This document shows, in pieces, positions 36,318-44,656 of a DNA stretch of 64,000 nt (position 1 is the first letter of the stretch; each line of letters opens with the position of its first letter). The notes under the pieces are model-generated. The model saw only the letters and a list, made by a program, of their open reading frames with translations. It made no database searches and had not been told where the DNA came from. Source of the stretch: SG8-40 sp963792855 (GTDB lineage: Bacteria > Pseudomonadota > Gammaproteobacteria > Burkholderiales > Eutrophovitaceae); contig CAWBXZ010000005.1 in NCBI GenBank assembly GCA_963792855.1, positions 310,001 to 374,000 of the forward strand. Direction: 5' to 3'. The translations under genes were made by a program, and so were the position numbers.

Positions 36318-37609
36318 TGTTCCGAGCCGGGTCCCTCGGTAAACAGGCGTGTTCTGCCGTACGAAAAGAAAGCCGGCGTAAGCGCGCGTGAAAATTGTTG
36401 GCCTTCGAGAGTGATCTTGCCGGTGACGCCGTCAATCTCCGGTTTGACGCCGTTCGCTGTCAACAGCGCCTGGGCGATGCGATAAGCGTCGATCCCGAGC
36501 GCGTAGAAGCGTTCTTCGTCGAGCGCGTTCGACTCCATTCTGATGCGCTGATAAGTCATCACGGCAGGGTGGTCCTGTTCGAGTAACCAGGGCATGTCCA
36601 TGAAGCGAACGCCATCCAGGTCGTAGAGTTGCAGTCTGTCCGAATTCGATGCGTACACGAGCGAAGTCGCATAGATCGGCAATTGTGTGCCCAGATAAGT
36701 CCTGATGAACCGCGCGCGAGGTGCGTTCATCGCCAGAAATACGACATCAGCAGCGGTAGTAGTGATGAGTTCCCGCAAACCGGTCAGCGCGCTGGCGTCG
36801 GTGGAATAGACGAATTCGTCGGCGATGTCACCTTTAAGTTGCTGCCATTTTTGCGTGAATGCACCGGCGATACGCCGTCCAAGTGCGGTTTCTCCGGTTA
36901 CCAGCAGCGCCTTGCGTCCGCCATGGTCAAAGGCCAGTTGCGCAACCTGTTCGGCTTGCGCCTCGATTTGCAGTCCGAATACATACATCTCTCGAGGCAT
37001 TATGATGCCGGCGTCAGGTGCGTTCAGGACGATTGTGGGGACCGAAACGATGGAATTGCGCGCCACCGCGGATACGCCATCACGGGTCAGTGGACCGATG
37101 ACCGCGCGAGCGCCGCTCGCCACTGCCTTCTCATAGGCTTCGAGTATGCGCCGCGTATCGGCGCTTGTGGAGTACACGGTGATCGGCAGTGCGGTGTGTG
37201 ACGCGACATCCGATGCCGTTACGATGCCCAGCCTTACCTGTTCGGCCAGGCGCCCGAACTCGCTTGACTGAAGCGGGAGTATGACCGCGATGTGGGATCG
37301 CGCAAAAACGGAACGCTCGACCACCGGGGCGCGCCCGGTGGATGTTTCTCCGGATGGGCCGTAGTTTTGCCCGACGCCTGATTCCGGTGGCTGTCCTGCA
37401 GTCTCCCCGGCGTCCCGTTCAACCTCTTGTTCTCCGGGTTGCGGAGAAGCTTGTTCAACTGATTCTTCGTCGAGTGGCTGCGTGACTTGCGGGGTTTGAT
37501 TCCGGGGAAGCTGCCACCCCATCGCCTGGGCGTCGAAAGTGGATATGCCGGTGGCCGCAAAGTATAGTAGCGCCGTGAGCAGCACCCGGGGGACAAGACG
37601 ACGTTGCAT
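36314..37609 (-). CDS. lpoA: Penicillin-binding protein activator, LpoA/LppC family
   Basis: A 431-residue exported protein. The signal peptide (about 1-28, ending DAQA) is followed by a Gln/Glu/Pro-rich linker. A periplasmic-binding-protein-like LppC domain (about 100-425) contains RSHIAVILPLQSSEFGRLAEQVRLGI and ARAVIGPLTRDGVSAVA. LpoA stimulates the transpeptidase of PBP1A from the outer membrane. No lipobox cysteine is visible here, and the N-terminal TPR part of the E. coli protein is absent. Its start codon lies against that of the divergent rsmI. Confidence 0.85.
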   Translation of the reverse strand: MQRRLVPRVLLTALLYFAATGISTFDAQAMGWQLPRNQTPQVTQPLDEESVEQASPQPGEQEVERDAGETAGQPPESGVGQNYGPSGETSTGRAPVVERSVFARSHIAVILPLQSSEFGRLAEQVRLGIVTASDVASHTALPITVYSTSADTRRILEAYEKAVASGARAVIGPLTRDGVSAVARNSIVSVPTIVLNAPDAGIIMPREMYVFGLQIEAQAEQVAQLAFDHGGRKALLVTGETALGRRIAGAFTQKWQQLKGDIADEFVYSTDASALTGLRELITTTAADVVFLAMNAPRARFIRTYLGTQLPIYATSLVYASNSDRLQLYDLDGVRFMDMPWLLEQDHPAVMTYQRIRMESNALDEERFYALGIDAYRIAQALLTANGVKPEIDGVTGKITLEGQQFSRALTPAFFSYGRTRLFTEGPGSEQ

Positions 37610-38485
37610 AAGGTGGTTGAAGAAGCAAGAGATGGGACATTATATGTGGTGGCAACGCCGATCGGAAATCTGCGCGATATCTCACTGCGCGCGCTCGACA
37701 TACTCAGCAGCGCAGACGTGGTCGTTGCCGAAGATACGCGAGTGTGCGCCAGGTTGCTCGGCCAGCTTGGCATCAAGGCACGCGTGATCGCATCGCATGA
37801 GCACAACGAACGCCAGTCGGCCGCAGGCATCGTCAAATTGCTTGCCGAGGGCAATTCTGTCGCTCTGACTACCGATGCCGGCACGCCGGCCATCAGCGAT
37901 CCGGGTTCGGAGGCTGTAGCGAGGGCGCGTGAACAGGGTTTCACGGTGGTGCCGGTTCCGGGCGCGAGTGCCTTGACGGCGGCCTTGTCAATCAGCGGCA
38001 GGCGGTTGTCGCAGGTGCTGTTCTGCGGTTTCTTGCCAGCCAAAAGCGGTGAGCGACGCAAATCGATCGAACGGCTTGCAGATGTGGCGGCGACGTTGGT
38101 TTTCTATGAAGCGCCGCACCGGATTATCCAGACCCTCGATGATCTGGCGCAGATTCTCGGGTGCGACGGGCACATCGTGATGTGCCGCGAACTGACCAAG
38201 CTTTACGAAGAAGTTCACGCCTGCGCGCTGGGAGAAGCCCGTGCCTGGCTTGAAAGCAATCCCGAGCGCGTAAGGGGCGAATTCGTGCTGGTCGTGGATC
38301 GCGCGCAACCGCTGGAAAACAAGGAGGTAATGGAGGGCGAGCGCGTGCTGGCCCTCCTGGTGCGCGAACTGCCGTTGAAGAAAGCTGTCGCGCTGACGGT
38401 TGAAATCACCGGGGGACGCAAGAACGCGCTCTATCGCCGCGCGCTGCAGCTGGCTCACGAGGAAGGGAAGAACGCCGGTGAGTAG
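37604..38485 (+). CDS. rsmI: 16S rRNA (cytidine1402-2'-O)-methyltransferase
   Basis: A 293-residue TP-methylase-fold enzyme. The opening GTLYVVATPIGNLRDISLRALDIL is diagnostic. AEDTRVCARLL, DAGTPAISDPG and YEAPHRI complete the SAM and substrate motifs. It methylates the ribose of C1402 in 16S rRNA. The start is either TTG 37604, overlapping the lpoA start by 6 bp, or GTG 37613; no ATG is available, because the frame is closed by a TAG at 37568. There is essentially no intergenic space for promoters. Confidence 0.94.
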   Translation: MHKVVEEARDGTLYVVATPIGNLRDISLRALDILSSADVVVAEDTRVCARLLGQLGIKARVIASHEHNERQSAAGIVKLLAEGNSVALTTDAGTPAISDPGSEAVARAREQGFTVVPVPGASALTAALSISGRRLSQVLFCGFLPAKSGERRKSIERLADVAATLVFYEAPHRIIQTLDDLAQILGCDGHIVMCRELTKLYEEVHACALGEARAWLESNPERVRGEFVLVVDRAQPLENKEVMEGERVLALLVRELPLKKAVALTVEITGGRKNALYRRALQLAHEEGKNAGE

Positions 38486-38715
38486 TGCGCGGGTTTGGCG
38501 CAATCATGACCGGCAGAGCGGGACGGGGTCCGCCGTTCCCGGACGGTTTAGCGCCGCAGAATTGCCGGGGGTTCGGTGGCATTCGGATGGATTCGGGAGA
38601 TTTTTCAGAAAACTTTTGTGTATCTTTGCGTTCTCGCGTCATGGCGGCGGCTCGTTCTGCCCGAGTGCCCGCATTGCTGGCTTGCAGCGCGCGATCACTG
38701 AATCGGAAACGGCTT

Positions 38716-39759
38716 ATGGATCGAATTACCATTACCACGCCTGACGACTGGCATCTGCACGTGCGCGATGGCGACGCGCTTCGCACGGTTGTGCCGCATA
38801 CGGCTGCACAGTTCGCGCGTGCCATCATCATGCCCAATCTCAAGCCGCCGGTTGTCGACACCGGTCTTGCGCAGGCTTATCGCGAGCGCATCATGGGCGC
38901 GCTGCCCGGCGGCAGTAAGTTCCAGCCGCTGATGACAATTTACCTTACGGACAATACGACGGCGGCGGAGGTCCGGCGTGCGAAGGCGAGTGGCGTTGTC
39001 CTGGCGGTAAAGTATTATCCGGCAGGCGCTACCACCAACTCGGACTCCGGGGTTACCGATATCGGAAAATGTGCGGCTGCGCTCGAGGCGATGGCGGAGG
39101 AAGGTTTGCCGTTGCTGATACATGGCGAAGTTACCGATGCCGCTGTCGATGTTTTCGATCGAGAGAAGACGTTCATTGAACGCGAACTGACCGGACTGGT
39201 GGCGCGCTTTCCCGGCCTGAGGGTTGTGCTTGAGCACATCACCACTTCGCACGCAGTCGATTTTGTGCGCGGTGCACCGGACAACGTCGCCGCAACCATC
39301 ACCGCGCACCATCTCCTGTTGAACCGCAATGCAATATTCCAGGGCGGCATCCGCCCCCATCACTATTGCTTGCCCGTGCTGAAGCGAGAACAACATCGCC
39401 AGGCGCTGGTGCAAGCCGCCACTTCGGGCAACAAGAAGTTCTTTCTGGGTACCGATAGTGCGCCGCACGAGCGCAGCACCAAGGAAACGGATTGCGGTTG
39501 CGCCGGTGTTTACACGGCGCATGCCGCGATTGAGTTCTATGCCGAAGTATTCGAAGCGGCCGGTGCGCTCGACAGGCTGGAGGCCTTCGCCAGTTTCCAT
39601 GGGGCCGACTTTTACCGGCTGCCGCGCAACAGCACCAGCATTACGTTGGAGAAGAGGCCGTATCCGGTGCCGGCAAGCTACCCTTACGCTGGCGGCGAGC
39701 TGGTTCCCTTGCGCGCAGGCGGCACGACAGCGTGGCGGCTGTCGGAGCCTGGTGCGTAA
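38716..39759 (+). CDS. pyrC: Dihydroorotase
   Basis: A 347-residue zinc amidohydrolase that closes carbamoyl-aspartate to dihydroorotate in pyrimidine synthesis. Metal and catalytic residues are visible in DDWHLHVRDGD, the carboxylated-Lys region VLAVKYYPAG, LIHGE, VLEHIT and GTDSAPH. The length fits the class II PyrC of E. coli. The ATG at 38716 begins the conserved MDRITITTPDDWHLHVR. The 230-bp region before it has no gene. Confidence 0.95.
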   Translation: MDRITITTPDDWHLHVRDGDALRTVVPHTAAQFARAIIMPNLKPPVVDTGLAQAYRERIMGALPGGSKFQPLMTIYLTDNTTAAEVRRAKASGVVLAVKYYPAGATTNSDSGVTDIGKCAAALEAMAEEGLPLLIHGEVTDAAVDVFDREKTFIERELTGLVARFPGLRVVLEHITTSHAVDFVRGAPDNVAATITAHHLLLNRNAIFQGGIRPHHYCLPVLKREQHRQALVQAATSGNKKFFLGTDSAPHERSTKETDCGCAGVYTAHAAIEFYAEVFEAAGALDRLEAFASFHGADFYRLPRNSTSITLEKRPYPVPASYPYAGGELVPLRAGGTTAWRLSEPGA

Positions 39760-39853
39760 CCCAGGGCTGGAAGGCCGCTTAACGAGAAAGTGGCACGGGC
39801 GGAGGAGTCGCAACGATGATCAGTTGCATGGTTTATTCCGCCACACTGAAATT

Positions 39854-40876
39854 TCAGGCAGCCAGACCTGCCAATGCGGTGCCAGCGGGGGTGAGGTAAC
39901 TTTCAAACTGCCGGATGGATTCGTGCCAGGAAAACCTCTCGGCGTAGGCGCGGGCGTGACCGCGGTCGATGTCCAGCGCTTTCAGGCAGGCGGCGCGCAA
40001 GTCGTTGTCCAGAGCTCCGGCGCCGCCGTCGCCGATGACGTCGATAGGTCCGTGCACCGGAAACGCGGCAACCGGGGTACCGCAGGCCAGGGCCTCGAGC
40101 ATGACCAGGCCGAAAGTATCGGTTAGGCTTGGAAACACGCATACGTCCGCCGCGCTGTAATACCGGGCGAGTTCCCGCGGTGTCTTGATGCCTTCGAAGC
40201 TGACATCGGGGTATTTGCGTTCCAGCTTCGTGCGGCTCGGCCCCTCGCCAACTACCCATTTCGGACCCGGCAGGTCGAGGTCAAGGAATGCTTCGATGTT
40301 TTTCTCGACCGCTACGCGGCCGACATACAGGAAAATCGGCCGTTCGTTCCCCAGCTTGTTGCGTTCGACAGGGTAGAACGTTTCGGTGTCCACGCCCCGT
40401 GTCCAAAGCACAGTGTTATTGAAATGGCGCGACTCCAGTTCGCGGCATACCGCCGGGGTCGGCACCATCACCGCGCGCGAAGGCGCGTGGAATCGGCGCA
40501 ACCAACGGTAGGTGAAATTGACCGGTATGCGAAAGCGGGCGTGAACGTACTCGGCGAAACGCGTATGGAAGGCGGTGGTGAATGCCAGCCGATGGGCGAG
40601 ACAGTAGCGCCGCGCGGCGATGCCGAGCGGCCCTTCGGTGGCGATGTGAATGGCATCAGGCGCAAACTCTTCGATTGTCTTTCTGATGCCTGTCGAGGCG
40701 AACAGGCTGAGCCGTATTTCCGGGTAAGTGGGACACGCAACGGATCTGAAATCCAGTGGCGTAACGAATCGCACTTCGTGTCCGATGTTGCTTAACCCTT
40801 CGCCGATTTTTCCCAGCGTCGTGACGACGCCGTTGACCTGCGGCTTCCAGGCGTCCGTGACGATCATGATCTTCAT
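39854..40876 (-). CDS. agt: GT4-family glycosyltransferase, Agt-like (diacylglycerol glycosyltransferase)
   Basis: A 340-residue GT-B enzyme. The N-terminal domain opens MKIMIVTDAWKPQVNGVVTTL. The sugar-nucleotide domain has FLYVGRVAVEKNIEAFLDL and the E-x7-E motif SLTDTFGLVMLEALACGTPV. On its own it would be called a glycosyltransferase family 4 protein. Its 4-bp coupling to a PlcP-type phosphatase, and Pho-box-like repeats upstream, suggest it glycosylates the diacylglycerol released by PlcP, as Agt does. That function is inferred from context. Sugar donor is unknown. Confidence 0.72.
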   Translation of the reverse strand: MKIMIVTDAWKPQVNGVVTTLGKIGEGLSNIGHEVRFVTPLDFRSVACPTYPEIRLSLFASTGIRKTIEEFAPDAIHIATEGPLGIAARRYCLAHRLAFTTAFHTRFAEYVHARFRIPVNFTYRWLRRFHAPSRAVMVPTPAVCRELESRHFNNTVLWTRGVDTETFYPVERNKLGNERPIFLYVGRVAVEKNIEAFLDLDLPGPKWVVGEGPSRTKLERKYPDVSFEGIKTPRELARYYSAADVCVFPSLTDTFGLVMLEALACGTPVAAFPVHGPIDVIGDGGAGALDNDLRAACLKALDIDRGHARAYAERFSWHESIRQFESYLTPAGTALAGLAA

Positions 40877-41691
40877 ATTGTTGTTTCCATTCTTGCTTCC
40901 GGCTCTGTGGTCGGCGCATTGATCGCGGGATCTCGAAGCCATTCGACGATCCTCAGTTCGCCCTCGTAGGTCTCAACGAGAGCCGACAGACTCTCCACCC
41001 AGTCGCCGTCGTTGCAGTAGGTGATGCCGTCGATTTCCTTGATCTGTGGTTTGTGAATATGCCCGCAGATCACGCCTTGAAAGCCACGCGTGCCGGCTTC
41101 CCGGGCGATGGCTGTTTCGAACTGGGCCATGAAATTCACGGCGTTCTTGGTTTTGTGCTTGAGGTATTGCGAAAGCGACCAGTAGTCAAATCCGAGCTTG
41201 GCGCGAATGTGGTTGAACCACCTGTTGAGCTTGAGGATCAATGCGTAAAGATGGTCGCCGACGATTGCCAGCCATTTCGCGTAAAGCACGACCGCATCGT
41301 ACAAATCGCCATGTACTACCAGAAATCTGCGGCCATCGGCCATGGTGTGAACCGCTTCATCGCGGATGTCGATACCGCCGAAGGCGAGCCCGATGAACTG
41401 CCGGGCGGCTTCGTCGTGGTTGCCGGCAATGTAGGTTACATGCGTTCCCTTACGTGCCTTGCGCAATATTTTTTGTACGACATCGTTGTGGGCTTGGGTC
41501 CAGTACCAGCGGCGTTTCAGTTGCCAGCCATCGATGATGTCTCCGACCAGGTAAAGGCGGTCGCACTCGTGCGCCTTGAGGAAATCAAGTAGGCGCTCGG
41601 CCTGGCAGCCCGGTGTCCCGAGGTGGATATCCGATATCCAGATGCTGCGGTAGCGATGAGCACCTATTTCCGGGTCTTCGTTGAGATTCAG
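40873..41691 (-). CDS. plcP: PlcP-type phospholipase C, metallophosphoesterase, probable CTG start
   Basis: A 272-residue calcineurin-like phosphoesterase. Metal ligands are in ISDIHLG (D21, H23), LVGDIIDGW, IAGNHDE, VVHGDLYD and CGHIHKP. The extra YWSLSQYLKHKTKNAVNF region matches the PlcP group, which removes head groups from phospholipids under phosphate limitation, rather than LpxH. Such proteins are often mis-named UDP-2,3-diacylglucosamine diphosphatase. The catalytic N-terminus has no in-frame ATG, GTG or TTG before it, back to a stop at 41791. CTG 41691 has AGGA eight bases upstream and is the best start. It overlaps agt by 4 bp. Confidence 0.78.
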   Translation of the reverse strand: MNLNEDPEIGAHRYRSIWISDIHLGTPGCQAERLLDFLKAHECDRLYLVGDIIDGWQLKRRWYWTQAHNDVVQKILRKARKGTHVTYIAGNHDEAARQFIGLAFGGIDIRDEAVHTMADGRRFLVVHGDLYDAVVLYAKWLAIVGDHLYALILKLNRWFNHIRAKLGFDYWSLSQYLKHKTKNAVNFMAQFETAIAREAGTRGFQGVICGHIHKPQIKEIDGITYCNDGDWVESLSALVETYEGELRIVEWLRDPAINAPTTEPEARMETTI

Positions 41692-41727
41692 GGCGTGGTT
41701 CCTGTTTCTTTCATTACCGCGTATGAA
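41692..41727 (-). promoter_or_regulatory. Predicted -10 and ribosome site of plcP
   Basis: On the minus strand GGTAAT (41718-41713) lies 9 bases after the last Pho-box-like unit, as in activator-dependent Pho promoters. AGGA (41703-41700) then sits 8 bases before the CTG at 41691. This predicts a leader of only about 15 nucleotides. Confidence 0.4.
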
Positions 41728-41778
41728 ACTACGGTCAGGTGACAGGCTGATTACGTCTTTGCGACAGTTTGGTGACGC
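41728..41778 (-). promoter_or_regulatory. Phased Pho-box-like repeats upstream of plcP-agt
   Basis: On the minus strand heptamers related to the PhoB consensus CTGTCAT recur in 11-bp steps. GCGTCAC is at 41778, CTGTCGC at 41767, a weak ACGTAAT at 41756, CTGTCAC at 41745 and a weak CCGTAGT at 41734. Three of five are good matches, with 4-bp spacers as in Pho boxes. This supports phosphate-starvation control of the two genes. Confidence 0.6.
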
Positions 41779-42292
41779 TACGGGTCCGACTCAGGCACAA
41801 ACCGCGAAACAGGCAGATTCTGGCCGGAAACCTGGTGCATCGGATCGGCAGCAATGGCTTTTTCGAGCGCCTGCAAACGCAGACGACGATAGCCGCTGGG
41901 TCCGATAACGTGTTTCGCTTCGTGGTTACGGAGACGCTTGCGGTGGCGAGGGCGTGTTTGATATCTGCGGCCTTCTTGTCGCGTCGAGGCTTGTGCGCTA
42001 TGTGCTGCGGAGACATTGCTGGACGCGGAGCGTAATTACACCTCCGGCAGACCGGTTCGAACGGGTTGTCATGCAGTGCCGATCGCTTCGCGGATGCCTC
42101 TCGACAAGGGATTGATGCTCCCTTGGCTGGTTTGGGACCGCAACTGTCGTTTCACGGTCTCGCTTTGCCGTTGGACGCTGGCGATTTCGGCACCAGGCAT
42201 TGTTCTGATCCTTGAGGTCGCAGTCGAACGAACTGGCCGGAGTATTACGAATGTTTCCGCAGAGCCAGGCAAAATGGGCGATACTCCAACCG
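41779..42292. other. Region between plcP and rnpB, no confident gene
   Basis: About 510 bases with several short frames on both strands that lack ribosome sites. One minus-strand frame ending near 41783 (ALEKAIAADPMHQVSG) has protein-like composition but no start or domain. It could be debris of a lost gene. GATACT at 42280-42285 lies 7 bases before rnpB and is its probable -10. Confidence 0.4.
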
Positions 42293-42665
42293 GAAAGCTG
42301 GCCGGGCAGTCGCTGCGTGACGATCGTTGCGCAGAGGAAAGTCCGGGCTCCGCAGAGCAGGATGCCGGCTAACTGCCGGACGTCGCGAGGCGATGGAAAG
42401 TGCAACAGAAAGCATACCGCCAGCGGCCTGCGCGAGCAGGTGCGGGTAAGGGTGAAATGGTGAGGTAAGAGCTTACCGCGGGCGTGGCAACACGCGCGGC
42501 ATGGCAAACCCCATCCGGAGCAAGACCAAATAGGGGGGCAACGGCGTGGCTCGCGCCGCTCCCGGGTAGGTCGCTCGAGCCGGCAGGTAACTGCCGGCCC
42601 AGATGAATGACTGCCTCGAAGGTTGAAAAGCCTTCAGACAGAACCCGGCTTACAGGCCAGCTTTC
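42293..42665 (+). ncRNA. rnpB: RNase P RNA, bacterial class A
   Basis: The catalytic RNA that matures tRNA 5' ends. The ends pair in an 11-bp P1 helix (GAAAGCTGGCC with GGCCAGCTTTC). The conserved CR-I segment GAGGAAAGTCCGGGCTCC lies near the 5' part. GGGTGAAATGGTGAGGTAAGAGC and GCATGGCAAACCCCATC are in the middle, and the 3' universal ACAGAACCCGGCTTACAG is near the end. Length about 373 nt is normal. A position between the pyrC/plcP region and mraZ fits betaproteobacterial order. A 7-bp hairpin (42668-42690) just after it lacks a T-run. Confidence 0.95.
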
Positions 42666-42863
42666 AATTCGCCATCGATTGTGTGGCGAACTGTCCCGTG
42701 TGTTATCGGCGCAACGGCCATGTTCGCGCCTCTTTCTGCTATTCCAAATTAAGTAATGCCTATAACACTCTGTTTCAAAGGGTATTATTGAGTGTCGTCA
42801 ATTGGCGACTAAAGATTGGCCGATAAGTCCTTGTCCTGCCTGAAGAAACCCAGTTTTTTGAGC

Positions 42864-42892
42864 TTGACCTGCTTATGCATTTAACCTAGAGT
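42864..42892 (+). promoter_or_regulatory. Promoter of the dcw cluster
   Basis: TTGACC (42864-42869), a 17-bp spacer and TAGAGT (42887-42892) form a plausible sigma-70 promoter upstream of mraZ. The -10 element runs into the first MraZ box, so MraZ binding would block it. Confidence 0.5.
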
Positions 42893-42920
42893 GGGTAAAA
42901 GTAGGGAAAAGTGGGAAACA
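42891..42920 (+). promoter_or_regulatory. MraZ-binding direct repeats
   Basis: Three consecutive 10-bp units, GTGGGTAAAA, GTAGGGAAAA and GTGGGAAACA, lie 34 bp before mraZ. The GTGGG/TGGGA-type repeats in exact 10-bp phase are the known target pattern of the MraZ ring, indicating autoregulation of the dcw operon. Confidence 0.82.
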
Positions 42921-42953
42921 CTTTAAAAACGGATACTTCCGGATCAGGGGGCC

Positions 42954-43397
42954 ATGTTTCAGGGAGCGACAGGACTCAACCTCGACGCCAAGGGGCGACT
43001 CGCGGTGCCGACCAGGCATCGACAGCCCTTGCAGGAAGGTTCAAACGGTAAGCTAGTACTTACTGCGCATCCGCACAAGTGCCTGTTGCTGTATCCCGCA
43101 TCGGCCTGGGAGCCGATACGTGCGCGAATCATGACGTTCTCTAGCTTCGATCCACAGCTGACTTTGTGGAAGCGCTTGCTTGTCGGCTTTGCAGAAGAGC
43201 TTGAGCTTGACGGCGCGGGCCGGCTGCTTATTTCGCCAGCGCTTCGCAAATTCGCCGGTCTGGAAAAGCAGTTGATGCTCGTTGGCCAGGGCAGCCATTT
43301 CGAACTGTGGAGCCAGGATGCCTGGGATCGGCAGCTCGATCAAATCGAGACCGAGCCGGGCAAGTTGCCGGCAGGGATGGAGAACTTCGCATTGTGA
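42954..43397 (+). CDS. mraZ: Transcriptional regulator MraZ
   Basis: A 147-residue AbrB-like protein with two SpoVT/AbrB repeats. The first is LNLDAKGRLAVPTRHRQPL and the second ELELDGAGRLLISPALRKFAGL, each with the D-x-x-G-R DNA-contact motif. MraZ forms a ring that represses the dcw promoter. Three phased boxes lie directly upstream. rsmH follows 54 bp downstream. Confidence 0.96.
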   Translation: MFQGATGLNLDAKGRLAVPTRHRQPLQEGSNGKLVLTAHPHKCLLLYPASAWEPIRARIMTFSSFDPQLTLWKRLLVGFAEELELDGAGRLLISPALRKFAGLEKQLMLVGQGSHFELWSQDAWDRQLDQIETEPGKLPAGMENFAL

Positions 43398-43451
43398 TTC
43401 GCAGCTCGCAAGGGTTGCCATCGTGAGGCCGGGCTCGCGTTCGTTAACGCC

Positions 43452-44378
43452 GTGAGTCAAGGCTCGCACAAGACGGTACTGCTCAGGGAGGCTGTCGACG
43501 CGTTGAATATCAAAGCCGATGGAATCTACGTTGATGCAACATTCGGTCGAGGCGGACACAGTCGCGAAATACTGGCACGCCTTGGGACGAGCGGCAGGGT
43601 CGTCGCGCTCGATCGGGATCCGCAGGCGCTTGCCGCAGCGACGCATCTGCGCGACGCGCGGTTAACCGTTCGCCGCGCTCGTTTCAGTGCGTTGGCGGCG
43701 GAGTTGCGCGAGATGGGCGTGGACCGGGTAGACGGTGTGCTGCTCGACCTCGGCGTGTCATCGCCTCAGGTTGACGAGGCGCAACGCGGATTCAGTTTCA
43801 GGCATGACGGGCCGCTTGACATGCGGATGGACCCGGACAGTGGGCCGAGTGCGGCCGATTGGTTGATGCAGGCTTCAGAGAAGGATATCGGGGAGGTCAT
43901 CAGGACTTATGGCGAAGAACGGTTTGCTAAGCAGATTGCAAGAGCGGTTATTACGGCTCGATCGCAGCGGCCTCTCCAACGTACAAGGGAACTTGCCGAG
44001 ATCGTGGCAAAAGCCGTTCCCACGCGTGAACCACGGCAAGATCCGGCGACGCGCACCTTCCAGGCTATACGGATTTTCATCAATCAGGAGCTTGAAGAGC
44101 TGGAAATGACGCTGCCGCAGTGTGTCGCCTGCCTAAAACCGGGCGGACGGCTTGTCATTATCAGTTTCCATTCACTGGAAGATCGCATGGTAAAGCGCTT
44201 CATGGTTCGATTGGCAAAGCCCGAAGTGCCCAAGCGCTTGCCGTTGCGCGAAAGCGAAATGCCCCGGGGCGTGTTGCGTGTGGTCGGAAAACCCGTGCGC
44301 CCGAGTGAAACGGAAATAGACGCAAACCCGCGGGCGCGTAGCGCAATCATGCGGACTGCGGAAAGGTTGGCAGCGTGA
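43452..44378 (+). CDS. rsmH: 16S rRNA (cytosine1402-N4)-methyltransferase
   Basis: A 308-residue SAM methyltransferase (formerly mraW). The GTG start leads to HKTVLLREAVDAL. The SAM motif is YVDATFGRGGHSREIL. VDGVLLDLGVSSPQVDEAQRGFSF and a C-terminal RLVIISFHSLEDRMVKRF are diagnostic. It modifies C1402 of 16S rRNA, the same base whose ribose is methylated by RsmI encoded 6 kb away. It overlaps ftsL by 4 bp. Confidence 0.96.
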   Translation: MSQGSHKTVLLREAVDALNIKADGIYVDATFGRGGHSREILARLGTSGRVVALDRDPQALAAATHLRDARLTVRRARFSALAAELREMGVDRVDGVLLDLGVSSPQVDEAQRGFSFRHDGPLDMRMDPDSGPSAADWLMQASEKDIGEVIRTYGEERFAKQIARAVITARSQRPLQRTRELAEIVAKAVPTREPRQDPATRTFQAIRIFINQELEELEMTLPQCVACLKPGGRLVIISFHSLEDRMVKRFMVRLAKPEVPKRLPLRESEMPRGVLRVVGKPVRPSETEIDANPRARSAIMRTAERLAA

Positions 44379-44656
44379 CGCGCCTGAATGTCATGCTCTT
44401 TGCCGGTTTGCTGTTATGCGCGCTGAGCGTTGTCACCTCGCAGCATCAGGCGCGCAAGTTGTTCGTGGAATTGCAGGACGAACAGGAACGTGGCCGGGAA
44501 TTGGAGATTGAGTTCGGCCAGTTGCAGCTGGAACAGAGTACCTGGGCAATGCAGTCGCGCATTGAGCAGGTCGCATCGAAGAAATTGGGTATGCGTGTGC
44601 CCTCGGTGGCTCGCGTGCGAGTGGTTCCTCCCCCTCCCGCGCTGTCCAACCCATGA
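44375..44656 (+). CDS. ftsL: Cell division protein FtsL
   Basis: A 93-residue bitopic membrane protein. A short cytoplasmic tail, one transmembrane helix (about 3-20) and a periplasmic coiled coil (about 22-60, LFVELQDEQERGRELEIEFGQL) are followed by the conserved IEQVASKKLGMRVP segment. It joins FtsB and FtsQ to activate FtsWI. Overlaps on both sides are 4 bp. Confidence 0.93.
   Translation: MTRLNVMLFAGLLLCALSVVTSQHQARKLFVELQDEQERGRELEIEFGQLQLEQSTWAMQSRIEQVASKKLGMRVPSVARVRVVPPPPALSNP

Noticed and set aside
38695..39813. 372-codon minus-strand frame opposite pyrC
   Set aside because: PyrC has all metal ligands on the plus strand, and the opposite frame is a shadow.
42668..42690. Hairpin after rnpB as a terminator
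   Set aside because: The 7-bp stem is real but has a 9-base loop and no T-run, so termination there is not supported.
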